A stretch of DNA of 64,000 bases, from positions 248,001-312,000 of the forward strand of contig NC_018022.1 in the NCBI RefSeq assembly GCF_000266905.1, read 5' to 3'. Of the stretch, positions 1 to 7,300 are shown piece after piece (the stretch's first letter is position 1; the number at the start of each line of letters is the position of its first letter). The translations under genes were made by a program, and so were the position numbers. The notes under the pieces were generated by a model. It was not told the origin of the DNA. It saw only the letters and a list, made by a program, of their open reading frames with translations, and searched no databases. Source of the DNA: Mycolicibacterium chubuense NBB4 (GTDB taxonomy: Bacteria > Actinomycetota > Actinomycetes > Mycobacteriales > Mycobacteriaceae).

Positions 1-2
1 AC

Positions 3-776
3 GTGGTCAGTGACACCAGGGCGGGGGTCCACGCGATTGCTCCGAGCACCGACACCCCGGCGGGTAAGACGGTGTTGGTCAATCATCTGGAAGGCCAGCT
101 CGACCGCGCGAAGGACCTGCTCACCAGATCCGAGCAACGAAACATTGCTCTAGCGAACATGATTCGCGCTGCCGGTGGTGGTTACGGCGCCCGTCCGATG
201 GGTGGTGGCGGCATGCCGATGGGCGGGGGCATGGGCATGCCCGGCGGCATGGGCGGCGGCTCGCCGATGAGCGCCTTCGGCGGCGCGGGCGGCCTCGGTG
301 GCCTGTTCACCCCGATCGTCAAGGCGGGGCTTACCGGACGGTCCTCCTCTGGTCGATCCGGTGCAGCCAAGGGCATTCCGGGCATGCCTGGCCTCGACCG
401 ACCGGGGCTGGCCAACGAAACGCGGCTCCAGAAGTACACCCGCCGCCTCAGTCGAGCCATCACCGCCGCCTTCCCCGAGATCACCGACATCGGTGGATAC
501 CGGCCGGATTCGATGAAGTGGCACCCCAACGGCCTGGCCCTGGACGTGATGATCCCCCAGTGGGACACCCCCGCCGGCAAGGCGCTCGGCGATCGGGTCG
601 TGCAGTTCGTGCAAGCACATGCGCAGGAACTCGGTTTCGCTCATGCCCTGTGGCGTCAGGCCCAACACAACCCGGACGGAAGCTCCACACCCATGGGGGA
701 CCGCGGCGACGCCAACCAGAACCACTTCAACCACGTCCACATCGCCAGCATCGGCGGGGGGTACGACGGCTACTGA
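3..776 (+). CDS. Glycine-rich DUF4226-like protein with C-terminal ARB_07466-like (carboxypeptidase-fold) domain, possibly 5'-partial
   Basis: The reading frame is open from the window edge, so the true start may lie upstream; the first in-frame start seen is GTG at 3. The N-terminal third has a helical stretch (LEGQLDRAKDLLTRSEQRN, about residues 30-48). A Met/Gly-rich linker of about 40 residues follows, then a C-terminal domain from about residue 140 with GGYRPDS, WHPNGLALDVMIP and a final NHFNHVHI. The Asp/His pattern is that of the ARB_07466-like/VldE domain found in mycobacterial DUF4226 proteins, often near ESX secretion loci and presumed to act on the cell wall. Its partner may be the second DUF4226 protein at 10.7-11.7 kb. 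The catalytic role is inferred from family resemblance only. Confidence 0.7.
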   Translation: MVSDTRAGVHAIAPSTDTPAGKTVLVNHLEGQLDRAKDLLTRSEQRNIALANMIRAAGGGYGARPMGGGGMPMGGGMGMPGGMGGGSPMSAFGGAGGLGGLFTPIVKAGLTGRSSSGRSGAAKGIPGMPGLDRPGLANETRLQKYTRRLSRAITAAFPEITDIGGYRPDSMKWHPNGLALDVMIPQWDTPAGKALGDRVVQFVQAHAQELGFAHALWRQAQHNPDGSSTPMGDRGDANQNHFNHVHIASIGGGYDGY

Positions 777-798
777 CCGGTCGTCCTCGAGTACCCCG

Positions 799-1455
799 CT
801 AGCCGAGCGATTCGGCGGCCTTCTGAATGGATGCGCGGCTTTCGTGCACCTCGCGCATCACGGCGATGGCGTCATCGAAGGATTCCGCGTCGGGCAGGCT
901 GGCCGCAATCAGGGTTTCCATCTTGCGCATGTTGGCGTCGAGCGCGTCGAGCGCCGCGGCGCGGGCGCCCGGATCATTCAGTTCACTAGTAAGCACCTCA
1001 AGGCACACCGCGGTGATGGCCACCACGGCAGAGGCGATGGACAGCGCCTGGCCGTATTGCGTAGCGCTGCGTATCCCGCCGGCTGAGGTCAGACGCTGCT
1101 GTAGGGCTTCGGTGCGACCGGCGCCACTGCCCGGATCGCGCGGCGGAACCTTCGGCGGGTCTTCTCCGTCGCGGATGGCCTGAAACGTCCCGCGCGGCCA
1201 CTGCAGCGCGTCCTCCAACTTGGGCACGGTGCTCACTCGGGGAGGGCCCGCGCCACGTTCGAGTCTGGTCGCGGTACCCAGCGACACCCCGGCTAGGTCG
1301 GCGAGCGCACGCTGGGAAAGCCCCAGCTCAGCGCGCCGACGCGCAACACAGTCCCGCAGCCGCGCCAAGGACGGTTCGAGGGCATCGCCGCTGGCAGGCG
1401 TGGTCTCGCCTGCGCCGTCGTCGGTGTCACCGTCCACAGTGAAAGTGAACCACAT
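799..1455 (-). CDS. XRE-family helix-turn-helix regulator with long C-terminal helical region
   Basis: A protein of about 218 residues. Residues 30-90 form a Cro/C1-type HTH (RRAELGLSQRALADLAGVS, then TATRLERG). The C-terminal half is predicted helical and has a hydrophobic stretch, ASAVVAITAVCLEVL, that could be a dimerisation or membrane-proximal helix. The chosen ATG at 1455 gives MWFTFTVDGD; a TTG three codons upstream is also open. It is convergent with the gene ending at 776 and divergent from whiB across about 390 bp. That placement suits a backbone regulator of the element, but its target is unknown. Confidence 0.75.
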   Translation of the reverse strand: MWFTFTVDGDTDDGAGETTPASGDALEPSLARLRDCVARRRAELGLSQRALADLAGVSLGTATRLERGAGPPRVSTVPKLEDALQWPRGTFQAIRDGEDPPKVPPRDPGSGAGRTEALQQRLTSAGGIRSATQYGQALSIASAVVAITAVCLEVLTSELNDPGARAAALDALDANMRKMETLIAASLPDAESFDDAIAVMREVHESRASIQKAAESLG

Positions 1456-1464
1456 GCAGGCCAA

Positions 1465-1842
1465 ACAGACACGTATCTGCTCCGTGTGTGGTCAGCAGCT
1501 ACGAACCCGTCCCCTTGGAAGGTAAGGGCGCCACAAATGCACAACTAGAGCGCAACATGTCCACCTTGCGTGAAGGCTTTCGAAGACTTTTCTTGCGCGC
1601 GCACGGGACGTAGCCACGCCACAGAGTGCGCAACACGATCCGTCCATATACCCACGTCGGACGGTTTTACCGCGCTGCCGTCACGGCTGGCTTCGTTCGC
1701 GAAATCGTCCTGATGTCGGCATAAGCCGTGGACACTTGACGATTTGCCGTGCACAGATGCCAGCAGATGGGGTTATGATCACCGCATGCCTAACAAGGGC
1801 ACAACTAAGGACCATTTATGGGCCAACACAGGAGGTGGCGTC
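1465..1842. promoter_or_regulatory. Divergent intergenic region between xre and whiB
   Basis: About 380 bp without a convincing gene. It must hold the promoters of the leftward XRE gene and the rightward whiB train. A TATGAT hexamer at 1774-1779 is a possible -10 box for whiB, but no well-spaced -35 box was found. A clear ribosome binding site, GGAGG at 1831-1835, sits 7 nt before the whiB ATG. Confidence 0.4.
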
Positions 1843-2226
1843 ATGGCGCATCTAGTGGCCAATCCGGTCAGGATTGAAGTGAACGGGCTGTGCAACTACT
1901 CGGCCGATCCGGAGGACTGGTTCGACTACCGCAAGTCCAAGCAGTGCAAGCGGATCTGCGGCAACTGCCCTCTCCGGCAGGCGTGCGCCCGCACCGCGCT
2001 GGCCCTGGAGGCCACCGATGGCGTGTGGGCCGGCGTCGACCTCCCCGGCGAGCACGCCACCGTCGAGGAGCACGGGGTTGCACGCCGGCAACTGGCCGTG
2101 GTGGTCGCCGCCATGGATCACCAGCCCGAGTCACACCGCCGCCGCTGCCTAGCGATCAGGGAAGCGATGCACAACGCCGCATTCCCAGGAGTCGGAAAGC
2201 GCGTCGCGGAGTCGGCCAGTGCCTAG
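1843..2226 (+). CDS. WhiB-family iron-sulfur transcriptional regulator
   Basis: 127 residues. Cysteines at 17, 39, 42 and 48 give the WhiB pattern C-Xn-C-X2-C-X5-C that binds a [4Fe-4S] cluster, with one extra Cys at 35. The GVWAG turn typical of the family follows in TDGVWAGVD. The start was chosen because GGAGG lies 7 nt upstream of this ATG; upstream in-frame starts lack a site and would add a non-family extension. It is short and divergent, like WhiB proteins of phages and plasmids rather than the chromosomal WhiB1-7. It is the first gene of an overlapping gene train that ends in the methyltransferase-helicase. Confidence 0.88.
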   Translation: MAHLVANPVRIEVNGLCNYSADPEDWFDYRKSKQCKRICGNCPLRQACARTALALEATDGVWAGVDLPGEHATVEEHGVARRQLAVVVAAMDHQPESHRRRCLAIREAMHNAAFPGVGKRVAESASA

Positions 2227-2587
2227 TTCAGGCCCCCGAACCTGCAGCAACAGGCTCCTCCGGGACTACCTCATCGCCGCATTGCGGTGCTCGGCGCACC
2301 CCCTGACCACAACGCAGCTGCGCCAGGGCGCACCGCCGGTGGCCGTGCCAGGAAGCACGCATCCGCTGCCGCCGACCCAAGAGACCATCTACCGGCTGCT
2401 GCGCTGCCTGCAGAACGACGGCGCGGTCGCCGCCGCCGACACCGGCGACTTCCGACGAGCCTGGGTCGCGACGGACGACCCCGCCGCCGACCGCGAAATT
2501 GCCACCCTCGAAGCGCTGTTCACTGCGCCCAGCGCCTCCGCCGCCCACCGGCCCCAGAAGCTCGACCCATGCCGGCGACGCCGCTGA
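2219..2587 (+). CDS. Small winged-helix-like protein of unknown function
   Basis: 122 residues from GTG, overlapping the end of whiB by 8 nt, which suggests translational coupling. The text has the layout of a winged helix: RLLRDYLIAALRCSAHPLTTTQL, then PTQETIYRLLRCLQNDGAV and a possible wing (TGDFRRAWVA). The next gene has the same layout, so the two may be paralogues. DNA binding is an inference; no named family was recognised. Confidence 0.6.
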   Translation: MPSSGPRTCSNRLLRDYLIAALRCSAHPLTTTQLRQGAPPVAVPGSTHPLPPTQETIYRLLRCLQNDGAVAAADTGDFRRAWVATDDPAADREIATLEALFTAPSASAAHRPQKLDPCRRRR

Positions 2588-2832
2588 CCGCAGACGTGCT
2601 CGCCGCGCTGCAGCGCATTGGATGCCCGGTCAGCACAACCGATGTCATGCGCTGGCTCAACCGCGACCGCGCGACACCACTGGTCGTCGACCAGGTGTAC
2701 CGCGCCCTGGATGCGTTGCGAGCCCGAGGCGCGGTGCAGCGCCTCACATCGGCGGGCAACAAGCGGGTCCGGTACTGGACAATCGCCGGCGAAGGATGCA
2801 CCTGCGGCGCAGCCCAACGAGGCGCGTCGTGA
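2569..2832 (+). CDS. Small winged-helix-like protein, probable paralogue of the preceding gene
   Basis: 87 residues from the ATG at 2569, overlapping the preceding gene by 19 nt. The order LTADVLAALQRIGCPVSTTDVMRWL, VDQVYRALDALRARGAV, then RVRYWTI is a helix-helix-wing arrangement. The C-terminus has a CTCG pair. A longer in-frame ORF begins far upstream, but its extra residues are the Arg-rich shadow of the previous gene. Function unknown; coupling places it in the same regulon as whiB. Confidence 0.6.
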   Translation: MPATPLTADVLAALQRIGCPVSTTDVMRWLNRDRATPLVVDQVYRALDALRARGAVQRLTSAGNKRVRYWTIAGEGCTCGAAQRGAS

Positions 2833-3347
2833 ACGGCACCGGCACCGGCAGCGTTGGTGACGAGGAATCGCTGTCAATCGGGCAGTGGTGGCGGATTCTG
2901 GTGTCGGGCCGCCCACACCAAATCATCGGAGACGACCCCGCCAACCCCTACCTGCTGCGGTGGTTCCTCGTCCCGCGAAATCCGATTCTCAACGTCTACC
3001 GGCACCGCTTCTGCCAGTCCGATCCCAGTGTCCCGCACGACCATCCGTGGCATTTCGCGTCCATCGTGATCCACGGGCGCTACCGGGAGGTCGGCCAACA
3101 CCGCACCGTGGTGCGCGGGCCCGGATCGGTGGCGTTTCGCCGCGCCAGCTCCCGGCACCGCGTGGAGCTGCTCGGGCAGCCGGTCACGACGGTGATCCTC
3201 ACTGGCCCGCGGTGCCGGTCCTGGGGCTTTTGGTGTCCACGCCCGGCCGGGCCGCCGGCGTTCGTGCCGTGGAAGCAGTTCGGCTCCGGCGGGTGCGGCG
3301 AGTACACCGCCAGCCCCGCCCCGACGACCAGGAGCACGACCGCATGA
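2829..3347 (+). CDS. Cupin-like small metal-binding-fold protein
   Basis: 172 residues. It starts at GTG in a 4-nt GTGA overlap with the previous stop. The core reads HDHPWHFASIVIHGRYRE, then RGPGSVAFRRASSRHRVEL and TGPRCRSWGFWCP, ending in FVPWKQF and GCGE. The HxH pair, the Gly-turn and the late His fit a cupin beta-barrel of a kind often carried by actinophages and plasmids. The substrate is unknown. The start overlap and strong third-position GC support it as a real gene. Confidence 0.65.
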   Translation: MNGTGTGSVGDEESLSIGQWWRILVSGRPHQIIGDDPANPYLLRWFLVPRNPILNVYRHRFCQSDPSVPHDHPWHFASIVIHGRYREVGQHRTVVRGPGSVAFRRASSRHRVELLGQPVTTVILTGPRCRSWGFWCPRPAGPPAFVPWKQFGSGGCGEYTASPAPTTRSTTA

Positions 3348-3601
3348 CTACCGACATCAGCACCCCGCGGCGCACACCATCGGGCGCACCGCCGACGTCG
3401 CGGACCGAGACCCCCACCGTGGTGCGAGTGCTCGTTTCCCGTTTCCGCCGCCAGGCGCGATGCAGCTGCGGCTGGACGGGCCGACGTCGGCTGTTGCGCG
3501 GCGTGAGCGTCCTCGATGCCCTCACCCACGCAGCCCGCCACGGATGCCGGCCCGCCGCTCCGCTGGTCGACGTCGACATCGGCGTGAGCGAACGGCCATG
3601 A
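3344..3601 (+). CDS. Small protein of unknown function
   Basis: 85 residues, with an ATGA start-stop overlap with the cupin-like gene. A basic segment is followed by RCSCGWTGRRRLLRG and ALTHAARHGC, which has the look of a small Cys/His motif (CxC...H...HxC), perhaps a zinc-binding knuckle. No family was recognised. It is part of the coupled train. Confidence 0.55.
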   Translation: MTTDISTPRRTPSGAPPTSRTETPTVVRVLVSRFRRQARCSCGWTGRRRLLRGVSVLDALTHAARHGCRPAAPLVDVDIGVSERP

Positions 3602-4377
3602 CGCCGGGGGCGCCGATGGGCATCAACGACCGGCGACTTCGGGCGTTCTTCGCCGTCCGGGGCTACCCAGACCCCGCCACTGTCAGCCAGGAGAGGACAA
3701 TATGGCCCGCAACAGCAAGCCGGACCCGAACCAGCCGGATCTGTTCAGCATCCTCGACGACGCAGGCGGTGACGGTGATCGACCCGGAGATCCTCAAGGC
3801 GGTGACGACCGTCTACGCGACCGATCTGAGCCTTCCCGAGGACTGGACACCCGAGCGTCGCAACGCGTTCCTGACGGCCGAGGCGGACAAGATCAGTTCC
3901 GTGGCGGCCAGCATGGCCGAGGAACTCTGGGAGAAAGCGCTCGCGGAGTGGAGCCGCCAGCGCAACGGCCAGACACCCAATCACGCGACAAAAGTGGCGC
4001 TCTTGGAGGCCGCGCGAGCGCAGGCAGCGCGGACAGTGCTGAACAACGAACTCTACGAACTGATCGAGACCGAGGAGACCACCCCGGAGTCGGAGACCGT
4101 GGACCCAGCGCCGAACCCAGCGGACCTCACCTGGGAGCAGCGCTGGAGGATTCCGGCACTTCAGAGCGAGCCCGGCGAGGGCCTCGAAGCACTGATCGAC
4201 CACCTGTGGCCGGCCCCGGACTTCTCGGGGCCGTTTCGGATCAAGGCGGGCTACCTGATGGCGGCGCGGGCCGAGGACGCTCTGGACCTACCCGCCCACC
4301 CCGAGGACCCCTTGACCGCCGAGATGGCGCAGATGATCTTGCGCGACCTACGCGCGGACGGTCTACCCGAACGGTAA
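3598..4377 (+). CDS. Unknown helical protein whose frame overlaps the 5' end of the helicase gene
   Basis: 259 codons if started at the ATG in the ATGA overlap with the preceding stop. A GTG at 3769 would give a 202-residue form starting MTVIDPEILKAV. From 3769 to 4377 this frame has G or C at nearly every third position and reads as a normal soluble helical protein (LPEDWTPERRNAFL, AASMAEELWEKALAEW, LEAARAQAARTVLNNELYEL). The helicase frame over the same bases shows no such bias. Between 3702 and 3768 the bias is reversed in favour of the helicase frame. Family unknown. It is either nested within, or was fused into, the head of the next gene. Confidence 0.55.
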   Translation: MTPGAPMGINDRRLRAFFAVRGYPDPATVSQERTIWPATASRTRTSRICSASSTTQAVTVIDPEILKAVTTVYATDLSLPEDWTPERRNAFLTAEADKISSVAASMAEELWEKALAEWSRQRNGQTPNHATKVALLEAARAQAARTVLNNELYELIETEETTPESETVDPAPNPADLTWEQRWRIPALQSEPGEGLEALIDHLWPAPDFSGPFRIKAGYLMAARAEDALDLPAHPEDPLTAEMAQMILRDLRADGLPER

Positions 4378-7300
4378 GCCCCCAGGTCTCACTGTTCGAC
4401 GACCTCGTTGACGACACGGACACCGAGACACCTCCCGACCTGACGACCGAGGCCCTCGCCGTCGAGCCCAGCGAGGCCGTACCTGCCGTCACAGGCCCCG
4501 CGCTCGCCGTGGGGACCGTCGAGCCCGCACCGGTGCAACTAGCAGCGGCCGAGGAGTTCCGCAGTGCCGTCGACTTTCCCGCCAGCACCGACGTTCTGGT
4601 GCCCTCCGGCGCCAAAGCGCGTGCCCGCGCGAACCTCGCCGCCATCGAACTCGTGCACACCCTGCGCGACGCTGGGCGTCCCGCGACCCTGCCCGAGCAG
4701 CGCACCCTGGCCGCATGGTCGGGATGGGGGGCCATCCCCCAGATGTTCGACCCACGCGCCGACGACTTCGCCACCGAACGCGCTCAGTTGGCCGGCCTCC
4801 TCACCCCCGAGCAGTACCGTCGCGCCCAGGCCTCGATCCTCAATGCTCACTACACCGACCCCGCCGTGGTGTCGGCGGTCTGGGATGCACTAGGCGCGGC
4901 GGGTTTCTCCGACGGACCGGTGCTCGAACCAGGCTGCGGGAGCGGAACATTTATCGGTCACGCACCCGAGCGCGCCACCCTAGTCGGTGTCGAAGCAGAC
5001 GACATCACCGCGGCCATCGCCGCATTGCTCTATCCCTCAGCGCAAGTCCGCCATGAAGGGTTCGAGACCACCCGCATCCCGGAGGGTAGCTTCACCGCCG
5101 CGATCGGCAACGTGCCGTTCGGGCGGTACGCCCTGACCGATCCGGTGCACAATCCGCGCCGCCACAGCATTCACAACCACTTCATCGTCAAGTCACTGTC
5201 CCTGGTCGCTCCTGGCGGTTACGTCGCCGTACTGACCAGCCGGTACACCATGGACTCGGTGAAAATCACTGCGCGACAGGACATCGCGCAACGTGCCGAC
5301 CTCATCGGCGCGCTGCGCCTTCCGTCGCAGGCGTTCAGCCGGGTCGCCGGCACAGAGGTCGTCACCGACCTGCTGATCTTCCGTCGTCGCGAGGACGGCA
5401 CCCAAGTCGATCTGAACACCTTGGACTGGATCAACACCGAGGACGCCGAGCTGGTCGACCCGCACACCGGCGACGAGGAACAGGTCCCCGTCAACGCCTA
5501 CTTCCTCAACAACCCGCACTACGTCCTGGGGGCCACCGAGCTGGGCCACGGTCTTCACGGCTCAGCGCAGCTGGTTGTCTCCGGCGCCACCGGCCACGAC
5601 CTGGCCGACCAGATCCGCGATCACCTCCAACCGATGATGGCGGCCGCCGTGGCGCGCGGCATGGGCCTGACCGCCCGCGGCAGCGACCTCTCAGATCGCA
5701 TCACCGAAAACTACACGCCCGGTCTGCGCACCCAGGACACCCAGGTCGACGACCCACCTCTCTACACCCTGCGCTACAACGCGGCCACCCGCAGCATCGA
5801 CGTCTGGGCAGGCCACGGGTGGGAGCCGAACAAGACGCCCCGGACGCTGGTCCAGGAGACCAAGGAACTCATCGCACTACGCGATGTCGCCACCGCACTC
5901 ATCGCCGCCCAACGCGACGGCGAGCCCGAGCCCGACCGCGACCAACTGCGCGCGCACCTAAACACCCTCTACGACAACTACATTCGCAAGCGGGGGCCGC
6001 TCAACCGCTTCGAGTGGGTGCAGCGCAACGCCACCCAAGCCCTGCACGACAAGCGCATCGCCAAGCTCGAAGCGACCTGGCGCGAGCAGGAGGGCACCAC
6101 CGGCCGGCCCTACGACGGTCCCGTACCCCCCGAACTGACCGAGCAATGGGAGACCCAGGCCTGGGAACCCCCAGAACCGTTCAAGAAGTTCCGCCACCTC
6201 GAAGGCGGCATGCGCTACGACCCCGGCTGGGCGGTCGTGTCCTCCCTGGAGGACTTCGACGAGGAGACCGGAACCGCCACCAAAGCAGCAATCTTCACCC
6301 GTGACGTGCTCACCGCCGACGTCGAGCGCAGCACCGCCGACACACCCGAAGAAGCGCTGGCGATGAGCCTGGACCGGACCCGGCGCGTCGATATCGACTT
6401 GATCGGCGAGCTGCTCGGCGTGAGAGAAGAGGACACCCGCGCTCTGCTTGACGGCCTGGTCTGCCCCAGCCTCGACGACCCCGACGAGCTGGTGCCGGCC
6501 ACCACGGCGCTGTCGGGCAACGTGCGCTCCAAGCTCGCTGCCGCGATCGAAGCCGCCGACACCAACCCCGTCTACGAGTCCTATGTCGCCGCGCTGCGCG
6601 AGGTGCAGCCTGAGCAGCGCGAAGCCGAGGACATCAAGGTGCGCCCTGGCGCGCCTTGGATTCCTGCCCCCGTCATCGCCGCCTTCGCCGAGAAGACCTT
6701 CGGGGTCACCGGTGTCACCGCCGAGCACATCGGCGGCCGCTGGACGGTCGACGTCGCCGGCTACAAGCGTCACGGCCGGCTGATGACCGACGACTGGGGT
6801 TTGCAGAAACGCAATTTCGACGCAGTGAGCCTGCTCGAAGCGGTCTGCAACTCCAAGGCCGTCGTCATCACCACCGAAGAAGGCGAGGTCGACGCCCAAG
6901 CGACGTTCGCCGCCCAAGCCAAGTGCGCCAAGATCACCGAGGAGTTCGGCCGGTGGCTGTGGTCAGACGACGAGCGCCGCGACACCCTCGTCAGCGAGTA
7001 CAACCGGCGCTTCAACTCCCTGCGCGCCCCGGTCTACGACGGCAGTCAACTGCGGCTGCCGGGGCTCTCGGACCACTTCACTCCGCACTACTACCAGCGC
7101 AACGCCGTCGCCCGCATCACCAACGAGCCCTCCACCCTGCTCGATCACGTCGTCGGCGCTGGGAAGACCGGCACGATGTTGATGGCTGCGATGGAGCTTC
7201 GCCGACTCGGCCTGGTCCGCCAACCCTGGATCGTGGTGCCCAACCACATCATTGAGCAGGTCGGGCGGGAAGCCAAGCAGTGGTATCCGGCAGCCAACGT

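Noticed and set aside
1736..1779. TTGACG ... TATGAT as a sigma-70 promoter for whiB
   Set aside because: The two hexamers are 32 bp apart, far from the 16-18 bp spacing needed.
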